A stretch of DNA of 8,412 bases from Synergistaceae bacterium. GTDB lineage: Bacteria; Synergistota; Synergistia; Synergistales; Aminobacteriaceae. Of this stretch, positions 1 through 7,772 are shown in pieces. The stretch spans positions 1-8,412 of the forward strand of contig JAISWV010000288.1 in NCBI GenBank assembly GCA_031270755.1, given 5' to 3'. Positions within the stretch are counted from its first letter, which is position 1, and every line of letters starts with the position of its first letter. The translations under genes and the position numbers were made by a program. The notes under the pieces are model-generated. The model searched no databases. It saw only the letters and a program-made list of their open reading frames with translations, and was not told where the DNA came from.

Positions 1-1614
1 GATGTCGACTCTGCTGAACTGGAGATAACCCATGATATCCTTATCGTACCCTTTTACGTAATCGCGGACCATGAGCGTGCTTGTCATTTCATAAATGGGA
101 ATGATAGGCATGTCTCCCATCAAAACGGCCTCGGCCTCACGCAGGACGTCGAATCGCGCGGCTTGGTCCGTTATGGTTTTTGCCTTCGCGATCAATTCCT
201 CGTACTTCGGGTTGTTGTAGTTTTTGCTGTCGCTGTACGTGAATACCTCCAGGAAATTGGCCGGGTCCACGTAGTCCGCTATCCACCGCGCGAAGGCAAG
301 AATGTACTGGCGGTTCGCCGCGCTCCTGCGGTTGAGCAAGACGCCGTATTCCATCGGTTCCAGGTTCAGCGTCACGTTCAGGTTGGTCTTCCACATGGCC
401 TGGACGGCTTGAGCGATTTCGCCGTTGACGCCAAAATCCCCGTAGATGTAGGTCAACTCCGGAAAGCCTTTACCGTCCGGATACCCCGCTGCCGCCAGGA
501 GTTTTTTCGCTTCCGCCACATCCCCCGCCGGATTGACGTAGTCCTTCAGCTTGAAATCGCGCCCGTCAGGGCCGATAATCCCCGAGGGCACGAAAGACGT
601 TGCGGGTTTTTCGTTCGCGCGGGTGATATTTTTCACAATCACGTTACGGTCGATAGCCAGCGCCAGCGCCCGGCGCACCCTCGGGTCGAGAGTGGCTTTC
701 GCCTGCTTGGCGTCGTACTCCATGGCGTTGTCGGAGACGTTGAACTGCATCCTCACCGTCGCCAGGTACGGCACCGTTTTCGCCTGCCCCTCGGCGATCA
801 GCGTGGGAATCATGGCGGCCGGAACGTTGCCGTCGAGAACGTCGAGGTCGCCGGCTTCGTAGGTGGCAAGGGCCGAGTTCGGGTCGGTCAGGATCCTGAA
901 CTCGACCCGGTCGAGCTTCACGCTGGCGGCGTTACGGTGAAGGGGGTTGCGTTCGATGACGATGCTCTCCTTCGGACGCCATTCCACCATCTTGAAGGGG
1001 CCGTTGCCCACGTAGGTCTCCCCTTTCAACGTCCATTGTTCGTTCCCCGAGACCACCTTCTCGTTCTCCGGCATGGCGAAGAACATGGCCGCGAAGCTCA
1101 GGAAGTAACCCGTCGGATTTTCCAGCGTAATCTGAAGCGTGTAATCGTCCAGTGCCTTGAGGCCCAGTTCAGAATCTCCCACCGTTCCCTCGTTATAGGG
1201 TTTACCGTTTTTCACGATGTACATTTCCGACGCGTAGTTCGCCGCGACTCCAGGCTCCAGTACACGCTTCCAAGCATAGACGAAGTCCTTCGCCGTCACG
1301 GGATCCCCGTTGGACCAAACCCCGTCCTGCCTGAGCTTGAAGGTGTAGACCAGCCCATCCGGGGAAACTTCGTAACTTTCCGCCGCGACGGGGACCAATT
1401 TCCCGTCCGCGTCAAATCCCATGAGCCCCTCGAAGCAGTTCATGATAACGAGAGCGGACGTGGCCTCGGTGGTGCGGGACGGGTCGATGGTGGCCGGGTC
1501 GGACGTCATGTTCACCTTGATAACTTTTTCCGCAGACCAGGCAGGCGCCAGCATCCCTGGCAACAACAGAGCCATACACGCACAACAAACAAACAACCAC
1601 TTTTTCCCTGACAT
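1..1614 (-). CDS. oppA: Oligopeptide ABC transporter periplasmic binding protein, OppA type (3' end cut by window edge)
   Basis: This is the substrate receptor of the Opp importer: it captures peptides in the periplasm and hands them to OppBC. The reading frame stays open for 538 codons to base 1 with no stop, close to the usual ~540 residues of the family, so only a few residues should be missing. Residues 1-28 form a type I signal peptide (KK, a hydrophobic stretch, then cleavage after AWSA). Cysteines 10, 11 and 13 lie inside it, but no lipobox is visible. Family 5 solute-binding features include DPVTAKDFVYAWKRV at 104-118 and WIADYVDP at 444-451. Asp447 in the latter matches the OppA aspartate that salt-bridges the bound peptide's N-terminus, which favours an oligopeptide receptor over a nickel or heme one. 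ATG at 1614 follows AAGGAGGAA (1621-1629). It is the last gene of the opp cluster, 170 bases after oppF. The specificity is not readable; a murein-peptide receptor of MppA type is possible. Confidence 0.93.
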   Translation of the reverse strand, partial: MSGKKWLFVCCACMALLLPGMLAPAWSAEKVIKVNMTSDPATIDPSRTTEATSALVIMNCFEGLMGFDADGKLVPVAAESYEVSPDGLVYTFKLRQDGVWSNGDPVTAKDFVYAWKRVLEPGVAANYASEMYIVKNGKPYNEGTVGDSELGLKALDDYTLQITLENPTGYFLSFAAMFFAMPENEKVVSGNEQWTLKGETYVGNGPFKMVEWRPKESIVIERNPLHRNAASVKLDRVEFRILTDPNSALATYEAGDLDVLDGNVPAAMIPTLIAEGQAKTVPYLATVRMQFNVSDNAMEYDAKQAKATLDPRVRRALALAIDRNVIVKNITRANEKPATSFVPSGIIGPDGRDFKLKDYVNPAGDVAEAKKLLAAAGYPDGKGFPELTYIYGDFGVNGEIAQAVQAMWKTNLNVTLNLEPMEYGVLLNRRSAANRQYILAFARWIADYVDPANFLEVFTYSDSKNYNNPKYEELIAKAKTITDQAARFDVLREAEAVLMGDMPIIPIYEMTSTLMVRDYVKGYDKDIMGYLQFSRVDI

Positions 1615-1784
1615 ATTTCTTTCCTCCTTAATTTATAGTAAATCAAGATAAAAAGCCTGATGAAGAAACTAAACGACTCACACCGCTCCTCCGTCGCCGG
1701 TTCGCTGCTTATGAGCTCAAAACAAGTAATCCGCTATATTGTACCTTGCCCAGTGTCACGTTTTCGTTATTTTGTTAACTTCCT
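1615..1784 (-). promoter_or_regulatory. oppF-oppA intercistronic leader, with a weak promoter candidate
   Basis: This 170-base gap is much longer than the others within the opp cluster, so oppA may have its own promoter or a distinct mRNA 5' end. The best match I see is GTGACA (1754-1759) followed after 15 bp by TATAGC (1733-1738). TACAAT (1738-1743) overlaps that -10 but has no -35 at proper spacing. A palindrome TGAGCTCA sits at 1711-1718. I found no GC-rich stem followed by a T tract, so there is no evidence for an intrinsic terminator after oppF. The strong ribosome binding site AGGAGG (1623-1628) for oppA is the only certain element. Confidence 0.25.
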
Positions 1785-2750
1785 CTATATAAAATGGCAG
1801 GCGGCAAAGTGCCCCGAGGCGACCTCCCTGAATTCCGGCGGGTCTTCGCCGCAAATGCTCCGGGCTTGGGGACATCGGCTGACGAATTTGCACCAGGGGG
1901 GCGTGTCTATGGGAGATGGAACCTCGCCTTCCAGCATGATTCTCCGGGAATTTGCCGCTTCGATGGGGTCAGGAATGGGAATGGCCGAGAGAAGCGATTT
2001 CGTGTACGGATGCAGCGGGGTTTCGTACAGATCGTTGCTTCCGGCCAATTCCACCAGGCTTCCAAGGTACATGACGCCAATTCGTGTGGAGATGTGCTTT
2101 ACCATCGAGAGATCGTGGGCGATGAAAAGGTACGTGAGCCCGAATTTTTCCTGAAAATCCTCCAGCATGTTAACGATTTGCGCCTGGATGGAGACGTCCA
2201 GCGCGGAGATCGGTTCGTCACATACAATGAAGGACGGCTCGACGACCAAGGCTCGGGCGATCCCGATTCGTTGCCGCTGTCCGCCGGAAAATTCGTGAGG
2301 ATAGCGGTTGGCGTGCCAGTCGGAAAGGCCCACGCTGGAGAGAATGGAACGAATACGCTCCGCGCGCTCCTGTCCCGTTGCCAGCCCGTGGATATCGATG
2401 GCCTCGCCTACGATATCGCCCACCGTCATGCGGGGGTCGAGGGACGAAAAGGGGTCCTGAAAGATCATCTGAATTTTCCTGCGGAATGGAACGAGCTCCC
2501 GCTGGGTCATATGCGAGATATCCGTTCCATCGTAACGGATCGAGCCTTCGCTGGGGTCGTAAAGGCGCGCGATAGTCCGGCCGACCGTGGTCTTGCCGCA
2601 GCCGGACTCGCCCACAAGGCCCAGCGTTTCGCCCCGTTCGATGGACAGGCTCACGTCGTCGACGGCCTTCACGAAATTCGCGCGGCTGCCGAACAGCCCT
2701 CGTTTCAGTGGAAAATATTTCTTCAGGTTTCTGACGTCCAGCAGCGGCAT
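1785..2750 (-). CDS. oppF: Oligopeptide ABC transporter ATP-binding protein, OppF/DppF type
   Basis: One of the two ATPase subunits of the Opp importer, predicted to sit on the cytoplasmic face of OppBC and pair with OppD. Numbered from the chosen start (321 aa): Walker [10 protein letters not shown] at 47-55, Q-loop Gln98 in IFQDP, signature SGGQRQR at 155-161, Walker B FIVCDEP at 174-180 and switch His212. All are intact. The C-terminal oligopeptide-transporter extension carries Cys287, Cys293, Cys300 and Cys318 (C-x5-C-x6-C-x17-C), the pattern linked to a [4Fe-4S] cluster in this ATPase family. Two start codons are possible. ATG at 2756 is only one base from the GAGGT motif (2758-2762), while ATG at 2750 has a 7-base spacing, so the second is preferred. 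The ribosome binding site overlaps the oppD stop codon, implying coupled translation. Opp versus Dpp naming rests on the neighbouring permeases. Confidence 0.95.
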   Translation of the reverse strand: MPLLDVRNLKKYFPLKRGLFGSRANFVKAVDDVSLSIERGETLGLVGESGCGKTTVGRTIARLYDPSEGSIRYDGTDISHMTQRELVPFRRKIQMIFQDPFSSLDPRMTVGDIVGEAIDIHGLATGQERAERIRSILSSVGLSDWHANRYPHEFSGGQRQRIGIARALVVEPSFIVCDEPISALDVSIQAQIVNMLEDFQEKFGLTYLFIAHDLSMVKHISTRIGVMYLGSLVELAGSNDLYETPLHPYTKSLLSAIPIPDPIEAANSRRIMLEGEVPSPIDTPPWCKFVSRCPQARSICGEDPPEFREVASGHFAACHFI

Positions 2751-2760
2751 CGGCATGACC

Positions 2761-3783
2761 TCAAGCAGAGGCGGGCAGGTCTGGATGGTTCAGAAAACAC
2801 CCCGCGCCGTGCCCGTCGCCCACTTCAAAGAGAGGCGGGCGACGCAGAATGCATATTTTCATGGCGTGATCGCATCGGGGCGCAAAAGCGCAGCCAACGG
2901 GGGGTTTTAATAGGTCGGGGGGGACTCCCTTGATGGGGACGAGCCGCTCTTTCATCATTTTCTTGGGGTTTGGAACGCTTTTGAGCAGCCCTTTTGTATA
3001 GGGGTGCCGCGGGGTGTAGAAGATGTCGGCGGAAGACCCGCTTTCAACGATCCGCCCCGCGTACATCACGCAGACCTTGTCGCAAAAACCGGCTACGACG
3101 CCCAAATCATGGGTGATCAAGATGACAGACGTACCGGTACGGCTTTTCAAATCTTTCAGGAGATCGATGATCTGCGCCTGGATCGTCACGTCGAGGGCTG
3201 TGGTGGGCTCGTCGGCAATCAAAATGTCAGGGTGGCAGCAGAGCGCCATCGCCGTCATCACGCGCTGCCTCATGCCGCCGGACAATTCGTGTGGAAATTG
3301 CTTCATTCGTTGAACCGGTGACGGGATCATGACGGTCGAGAGCATTTCGACGGCTCTGTCCCGCGCGTCCTTTTTTCCGAGCCCCAAATGGCGGACGATC
3401 ATTTCCGTCAACTGGTTTCCTATTGTGAAAACGGGGTTGAGCGAGGTCATGGGATCCTGAAATATCATTCCGATTTGTTTTCCGCGCAGACGTTCCATCT
3501 CGCCCTCGGAAAACTTCGTCAAATCCCTTCCGCGAAAGTAAATCGCGCCGGACACGATTCTGCCGTTATCGGAAAGCAGCCTCATCACCGACAGCATGGT
3601 GACGCTCTTACCGCTTCCGGACTCCCCGACGATTCCCAAAGTTTCGCTCTCGTCCAAGCAGATCGAAACGTCGTCCACGGCCTTCACTTCGCCCAGATGG
3701 GTAAAAAACGACGTTTTCAGGCATGAAATTTCCAGCAGTTTCACAGAATTTTTCTGATTCACAGAAATTTTCCCCCGGTTCAT
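2761..3783 (-). CDS. oppD: Oligopeptide ABC transporter ATP-binding protein, OppD type
   Basis: The second ATPase of the importer, 340 aa, a normal length for OppD. Walker A is GESGSGKS at 53-60, Q-loop Gln109 ([11 protein letters not shown]), signature LSGGMRQR at 167-174, Walker B ILIADEP at 187-193 and switch His225. SGGMRQR and the [12 protein letters not shown]-loop region are typical of OppD/DppD. Cys298, Cys304, Cys311 and Cys329 repeat the C-x5-C-x6-C-x17-C pattern of OppF, so both ATPases probably carry an Fe-S cluster. The frame is open far upstream, but that part is the shadow of oppC. The start chosen is ATG at 3783, which overlaps the oppC stop as ATGA. An alternative GTG at 3762 (residue 8) is preceded by GGGGGA (3771-3776) at 8 bases and would also keep the whole fold. 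Confidence 0.95.
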   Translation of the reverse strand: MNRGKISVNQKNSVKLLEISCLKTSFFTHLGEVKAVDDVSICLDESETLGIVGESGSGKSVTMLSVMRLLSDNGRIVSGAIYFRGRDLTKFSEGEMERLRGKQIGMIFQDPMTSLNPVFTIGNQLTEMIVRHLGLGKKDARDRAVEMLSTVMIPSPVQRMKQFPHELSGGMRQRVMTAMALCCHPDILIADEPTTALDVTIQAQIIDLLKDLKSRTGTSVILITHDLGVVAGFCDKVCVMYAGRIVESGSSADIFYTPRHPYTKGLLKSVPNPKKMMKERLVPIKGVPPDLLKPPVGCAFAPRCDHAMKICILRRPPLFEVGDGHGAGCFLNHPDLPASA

Positions 3784-4700
3784 CGCATCTTTGGATCGAG
3801 GGCGTCCCGCAGCCCATCTCCAAGGACGTTGAAGGCGAGCATGGTGAGACAGATGGCGGAAGCGGGGAAAATGAGCTGATACGGCGCAATCCGCATGTAG
3901 GAAATCGACTCGGAGGCGAGGGTGCCCCAGGACGCCCGCGGTACCGGAATACCCAGTCCGATGAAGCTCAAAAACGCCTCCGTGAAAATGGCCGAAGGAA
4001 TCGACAGCGTCATTGTCACGATTATTTGCCCAAGGCAGTTGGGCATGAGGTGCCTGAAGAGAATGCGCGAATCCGAAGCCCCCAGAGCGCGGGAGGCCAT
4101 GATGAACTCCTGCTGTTTCAGTTGGAGGATTTCGCCGCGCACGATCCGGGCCATTGGAAGCCAGTACGAGACGGAGAGCGCAAATATGATGCTGTGAAGT
4201 CCAGGCCCCAGAAAAACCATGAAAAGGATGACGTAGAGCGTCATCGGGACGGAGTAGATAATGTCGACGATTCGCATCATCACTGAATCCAAAAGTCCGC
4301 CGGCGTAACCGGAGATCCCGCCGTAAAGTGTTCCGATGACCAGATTGATGAAACTCGCCGCAAAAGCGATGATGAGTGAATAACGGGCGCCAAACCATAT
4401 CCGCGTGAAGATGTCGCGTCCCAGATTGTCCGTCCCGAACCAATACGACGCGTTTGGCCACTGATTCGACACTTCGAAATGGTTCGAGTAATAATCCGGT
4501 TTCACCATCGGGATAACGATCGCGCAGAGGACGATGACGACAATTGCGAAAAGAGCCGTGAGGGCCGTCTTGTTCTCGAAAAGGCGTCGGCGGACGTCCT
4601 GCCAGTAAGTGACGTTTGGCCTCGTTTCTCTGTCGGCGGCCTCCGTCATGTCTGCCCGCTGGAAAAGCTCAGGCCCCACTTTCTTGTATTCCGGACTCAT
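3780..4700 (-). CDS. oppC: Oligopeptide ABC transporter permease, OppC type
   Basis: Inner-membrane permease subunit, 306 aa. It has a cytoplasmic N-terminal tail with WQDVRRRLFENK (33-44), a first membrane helix at about 45-64, then an extracytoplasmic segment with WFGTDNLGRDIFTRI, the classic motif of the OppC/DppC N-terminal domain. The binding-protein-dependent transport domain follows, with the EAA coupling loop around 198-217 (EFIMASRALGASDSRILFRH), which docks onto the ATPases. GTLYGGISGY, the LDSVMMR segment and the ending [13 protein letters not shown] resemble Escherichia coli OppC rather than DppC. ATG at 4700 overlaps the oppB stop codon (ATGA), with a GGGGGA-like ribosome binding site about 10 bases upstream inside oppB. 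Its own stop overlaps the oppD start, so oppB-C-D should be translationally coupled. Confidence 0.95.
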   Translation of the reverse strand: MSPEYKKVGPELFQRADMTEAADRETRPNVTYWQDVRRRLFENKTALTALFAIVVIVLCAIVIPMVKPDYYSNHFEVSNQWPNASYWFGTDNLGRDIFTRIWFGARYSLIIAFAASFINLVIGTLYGGISGYAGGLLDSVMMRIVDIIYSVPMTLYVILFMVFLGPGLHSIIFALSVSYWLPMARIVRGEILQLKQQEFIMASRALGASDSRILFRHLMPNCLGQIIVTMTLSIPSAIFTEAFLSFIGLGIPVPRASWGTLASESISYMRIAPYQLIFPASAICLTMLAFNVLGDGLRDALDPKMR

Positions 4701-5629
4701 TGCCCGGTATCCCCCAACCTTATTCTAGGGTCTATAAGCACGTAAACGACGTCGACGAGAAAATTACACAGGATGACAAAACAACTGTAAAAAATCGAAA
4801 CTCCCAAAATAAGCGCATAGTCTCGATTGCTGATGGAAAGCACGAATTCGCGCCCCAGCCCCGGGATCGCAAAAATGGTCTCAACCACGAAACTTCCCGT
4901 CAGCACGTTGGCTACCAGGGGTCCAAGGTATGTGATCACGGGGATGATGGCGTTCCGCATGGCGTGTTTGAATACGACGGAAAATCGGGACATCCCCTTT
5001 GCCCTGGCTGTTCTGATGTAATCCTGCTGCATGACTTCCAGGTATTTGCTCCTGGTGAGCCGGGCGATGAACGCGGTAGAGTAACCTGAGAGCGCGACGA
5101 CGGGCATGAACAGATACCGGAAACCTCCGTAACCAGTCGGCGGCAGAACTTTGAGCTTGATGGAAAAAAACAGGATAAGCAGGTTGGCGAGAACAAAATT
5201 GGGAATCGTCACTCCAAGCGTCACGAGGAACATACTCGATCTGTCCGGCAGCCTGCCCTGGTTCATGGCCGCCACGATCCCCATGTTGATCCCCGCGAAA
5301 AGGGATGCCAGAACGACAAGCAATCCTATTTTCGCGGAGGCGGGAAAAGAATAGAGAATGATGTCGCGCACGGAACGTGTCTCGTATTTCATCGAGGGTC
5401 CCAAGTCGCCGTGCAGGAAAAAATTTTTGAGATAAAGCAGATATTGCATATAGAGGGGTTTGTCCAGCCCGAAACGCGCCAGCATATTCTGACGCACGGC
5501 CACCGGAATTTCCCTTTCGCTGGTGAAAGGGTCCCCCGGCAGCATTCTTATCAGAAAAAAGATAAGCGTAATGACGGCCAGGATTGTAAAAATGCTCACG
5601 ATACACCTTTTCAAGATATATTTTGCCAT
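4697..5629 (-). CDS. oppB: Oligopeptide ABC transporter permease, OppB type
   Basis: The first gene of the importer cluster and the partner permease to OppC, 310 aa. The first membrane helix spans about 9-28, followed by RMLPGDPF, the conserved start of the OppB/DppB extracytoplasmic segment. The segment containing GDLGPSMKYETRSVRD, together with the 310-residue length, matches OppB (about 306 aa) better than the longer DppB. The EAA coupling loop lies around 203-222 (DYIRTARAKGMSRFSVVFKH), and the typical end DPRIRLG is present. ATG at 5629 has AGAGGAG (5638-5644) 8 bases upstream. It is separated from the epimerase gene by 170 bases that contain a near-consensus promoter, so oppB probably starts its own transcript, possibly in addition to readthrough from the epimerase unit. 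Confidence 0.95.
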   Translation of the reverse strand: MAKYILKRCIVSIFTILAVITLIFFLIRMLPGDPFTSEREIPVAVRQNMLARFGLDKPLYMQYLLYLKNFFLHGDLGPSMKYETRSVRDIILYSFPASAKIGLLVVLASLFAGINMGIVAAMNQGRLPDRSSMFLVTLGVTIPNFVLANLLILFFSIKLKVLPPTGYGGFRYLFMPVVALSGYSTAFIARLTRSKYLEVMQQDYIRTARAKGMSRFSVVFKHAMRNAIIPVITYLGPLVANVLTGSFVVETIFAIPGLGREFVLSISNRDYALILGVSIFYSCFVILCNFLVDVVYVLIDPRIRLGDTGQ

Positions 5630-5709
5630 AAAAGCCGCTCCTCTTCACGCACCATACCCCACACACGCAATTCGACCGCCTCATGATGACAAGAAATAAA
5701 TTGACTTGC

Positions 5710-5738
5710 ATTATAAGCATGGATATTCCAAATTTCAA
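5710..5738 (-). promoter_or_regulatory. Sigma-70-type promoter upstream of oppB
   Basis: On the minus strand, TTGAAA (5733-5738, five of six matches to TTGACA) is followed by exactly 17 bases and then a perfect TATAAT (5710-5715). AT-rich sequence directly upstream (about 5740-5765) could act as an UP element. The predicted start of transcription near 5703 would leave a leader of roughly 70 bases before the oppB ATG. This is the best promoter in the window. It overlaps no gene and points at the opp cluster. Confidence 0.7.
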
Positions 5739-5799
5739 TAGCTCGTTTTTATCTTTAAACTGTAAAATCGACCTCTTTTGACGCTGTTGACGAAAGGTA

Positions 5800-6891
5800 T
5801 CAGTTCCACACGACTCCATTTATGGATTCGATGCCAAGTCCCGGAGCGTCTCGCGGAGAAATCGCCGCCCCACGGAATGCGGCGCCGCCCTCCACCGGAT
5901 CGTGCGCGCAAAGTATCGGCGCGTCGAGGTCGAATTTTGTAATTATCTTTTTCGCGGAGGCAAGATGAACCGCGGCAGAGATCGCTACCTTGCTTTCCAT
6001 CATGCACCCTATCATGCACTCCACTCCGGCGGCTTCCGCAATGGCGCATATCCTCAGCGCGCCTCCAAGGCCTCCGCTCTTCATCAGCTTTATGTTGATC
6101 ATGTCCGCGGCGCGCGTCGATATCAATTTAAGGGCGTCGGGGGGCGATTTTACGGATTCGTCGGCCAAGATTACGGTATCCACCGCGTTGGTGACGTATC
6201 TCAGCCCGTCGATATCGTGATACGCCACGGGCTGTTCCACAAGCTCGATATCGAGTCCTTTGTCTTCCATGAATTTTATGGCGCGCACCGCCTCTTTGGG
6301 CTTCCACCCCTGATTTGCGTCGACCCGTATCAATATCGAATCTCCCACCGCGTTTCTTATGCAGGAAAGCCGTTCCATGTCTACCCTGAAATCGTTGCCG
6401 AGTTTTATTTTGAGAGCTTTATAGCCATCTGCGACCGCGGTAACAGAATCGCGGACCATTTCTTCCGGAGAGTTGAGGCTTATGGTATAGTCTGTGACCA
6501 TCTCTCGGATCGAACCACCGAACAGTCTGTACAGCGGATACCCGTACAGTTTTCCCCACAAGTCATGAAGGGCTATGTCCACAGCCGCTTTCGCCGAAGT
6601 ATTGCCCAGCACGCTCTTGTCCATTTCGTCTAGAATTTCGTTCAAGTCCGCGACATTGCGGCCGATTATAACAGGGGCTATACGCCCGGCAACCGCTCCT
6701 TTGATCGATTCGTCCGTATCTCCGGTAATGACGGCGGTAGGCGGCGCTTCTCCGTATCCTGAGACACCCGCGTCGGTTCTGATCTCGAAGATGTTGGTGA
6801 ATACTGCGTCCATTGAACGCAGTGCTGTTTTGAACGGTTTTTTGAGCGGTATCGAGAGTTTTCCCGCGCGTATTTCAGTTATTTTCATCAT
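5800..6891 (-). CDS. ykfB: Dipeptide epimerase, L-Ala-D/L-Glu epimerase (YkfB/YcjG) type, enolase superfamily
   Basis: Predicted cytoplasmic Mg-dependent enzyme that interconverts L-Ala-D-Glu and L-Ala-L-Glu, a step in using peptides released from peptidoglycan. It has 363 aa, the family length. The N-terminal capping domain includes PFKTALR; Arg25 matches the arginine that contacts the glutamate side chain in Bacillus subtilis YkfB. The barrel shows the full catalytic set: KIK with Lys161 and Lys163, metal ligands Asp191 (DANQGW), Glu219 (ELVEQP) and Asp244 (ADES), Lys268 (INIKLMKSGG), and DxD at Asp321/Asp323, which binds the dipeptide amine in this family. The resemblance to YkfB runs along the whole length, so Ala-Glu specificity is likely though not proven. 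ATG at 6891 is preceded by AAGGAGGAAT (6901-6910), overlapping the region of the upstream gene's stop only 21 bases away, so it is co-transcribed with the serine hydrolase. A second ATG follows immediately. Confidence 0.94.
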   Translation of the reverse strand: MMKITEIRAGKLSIPLKKPFKTALRSMDAVFTNIFEIRTDAGVSGYGEAPPTAVITGDTDESIKGAVAGRIAPVIIGRNVADLNEILDEMDKSVLGNTSAKAAVDIALHDLWGKLYGYPLYRLFGGSIREMVTDYTISLNSPEEMVRDSVTAVADGYKALKIKLGNDFRVDMERLSCIRNAVGDSILIRVDANQGWKPKEAVRAIKFMEDKGLDIELVEQPVAYHDIDGLRYVTNAVDTVILADESVKSPPDALKLISTRAADMINIKLMKSGGLGGALRICAIAEAAGVECMIGCMMESKVAISAAVHLASAKKIITKFDLDAPILCAHDPVEGGAAFRGAAISPRDAPGLGIESINGVVWN

Positions 6892-6912
6892 GATGTGAAA
6901 ATTCCTCCTTAA

Positions 6913-7749
6913 TCAGTTATAGGGAACGGGCATATCGTTTTTTGAAGCGAAGGCAAAGTACACGATTTCACCGATATCGGCGCAAAAGCCGTGTCCTTCT
7001 TGGCGTGCCGGGGCGCCGGAGGTCAGCGCAACTGCTATTACCGGATCCTCGGAGTAAAAAAATATTCCCGCGTCATGCGCGACACCGGGGAGGTAACCTG
7101 TTTTATGCGCGAGTATGGGTTCCACGTCGTCCGTGTCGTCGAAAGGAAGCCTCGCGGGAAACGCGGAGGTGCTCTTTTGAACGGACAGCATTTCCACCAT
7201 ACGCCGGTTTTTCAAGATTGCCTCGAGAACTTTCGCCACGTCGGACGGTGTCGTAAAATTATCCCGACCGGCGCGTTTCGCTTCGAAGTCCATCATTTTG
7301 CGGCGGAGGAACGTGTCGGACGCGCCCAGGTTTTGAATTGTTTCGTTGATGCCGCTCATTCCGAGCTCGTCGATCAATATATTGGTAGCCGTGTTGTCGC
7401 TTACCGACAACATCAGGATCGCAAGGTCCTCGAGCCGAAGCGCCGCGCCGTCCGATACCCTGTGGAGGATGCCGCCGGGGGCGGCCTGAGCGTGATCGTA
7501 GGTTACGGTCCGTTTGAGATATTTTTCTTTTTTTTCCCCTTTTGCTCCCTCGCCGCAGGTGAACAAATGATAAAAGATAAAGAGCTTTATGATGCTTGCC
7601 GAAGGGAAGGAGAGCTTTGAGTTGTGTTCGAACGACTCTCCGGATGAGACGCGTTTGACATAAACGCCGACGTCGAAATGGCGGCGTTCCACCGCTGTCG
7701 TCAATTTGTTTCGCCATCCGTCGTACCGCGAATTACAAAGCCGTTCCAC
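6913..7749 (-). CDS. Serine hydrolase of the class A beta-lactamase / penicillin-binding fold, apparently cytoplasmic
   Basis: 278 aa, a full-length member of the beta-lactamase-like serine hydrolase family (PF13354-like). Active-site motifs are in the expected order: S52-I-I-K55 (nucleophile and lysine), S117-D-N119 and K216-T-G218. The omega-loop region (about 149-168) reads RRKMMDFEAKRAGRDNFTTP and lacks the E-P-x-L-N motif that deacylates penicillins in true class A beta-lactamases, so resistance is not the expected role. The start is GTG at 7749, with AAAAGGAG nine bases upstream. An in-frame TGA lies 15 codons further up with no ATG between, so no signal peptide can be added. The N-terminus (MERLCNSRYDGWRNKL) is hydrophilic, implying a cytoplasmic enzyme. 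A run of eight A (minus strand, 7528-7535) encodes part of KGEKKEK. It is operonic with the dipeptide epimerase, so a peptidase, esterase or amidase acting on imported peptides is the best inference; the substrate is unknown. Confidence 0.88.
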   Translation of the reverse strand: MERLCNSRYDGWRNKLTTAVERRHFDVGVYVKRVSSGESFEHNSKLSFPSASIIKLFIFYHLFTCGEGAKGEKKEKYLKRTVTYDHAQAAPGGILHRVSDGAALRLEDLAILMLSVSDNTATNILIDELGMSGINETIQNLGASDTFLRRKMMDFEAKRAGRDNFTTPSDVAKVLEAILKNRRMVEMLSVQKSTSAFPARLPFDDTDDVEPILAHKTGYLPGVAHDAGIFFYSEDPVIAVALTSGAPARQEGHGFCADIGEIVYFAFASKNDMPVPYN

Positions 7750-7772
7750 CGCACACAGCTCCTTTTGAGACT

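Noticed and set aside
163..1611. Long 482-codon open frame on the plus strand over the oppA region
   Set aside because: It is the antisense shadow of oppA. Its translation is rich in Arg, His and Val with no domain pattern, whereas the minus-strand frame gives a complete family 5 binding protein with signal peptide and ribosome binding site.
1794..2933. 379-codon plus-strand open frame over oppF
   Set aside because: It is complementary to oppF, whose frame contains every ABC ATPase motif. The plus-strand product has no recognisable domain and no ribosome binding site.
3784..4461. In-frame upstream extension of oppD to a 566-residue protein
   Set aside because: The extra part lies entirely within oppC in another frame and has no membrane or ATPase features. 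The ATGA overlap at 3780-3783 gives the normal OppD length.
5701..5729. TTGACT followed by TATTCC as a plus-strand promoter
   Set aside because: The -10 matches only three of six positions and no plus-strand gene follows; the minus-strand promoter at the same place is far better.
5781..5799. Possible terminator after the epimerase stop codon
   Set aside because: The sequence holds a short direct repeat (CGTCAA twice on the minus strand), not an inverted one, and no GC stem with a T tract could be found.
4881..5819. 312-codon minus-strand frame overlapping oppB
   Set aside because: It overlaps oppB almost completely in a different frame, crosses the promoter region, and lacks hydrophobic segments or motifs; it is a shadow.
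5902..6633. 243-codon plus-strand frame opposite the epimerase
   Set aside because: It is antisense to an epimerase that has all its catalytic residues in order. The composition (His, Arg, Tyr-rich) is typical of a shadow frame.
6913..7749. Annotation of the serine hydrolase as an antibiotic-resistance beta-lactamase
   Set aside because: There is no secretion signal, the E-P-x-L-N deacylation motif is missing, and the genomic context is peptide catabolism.
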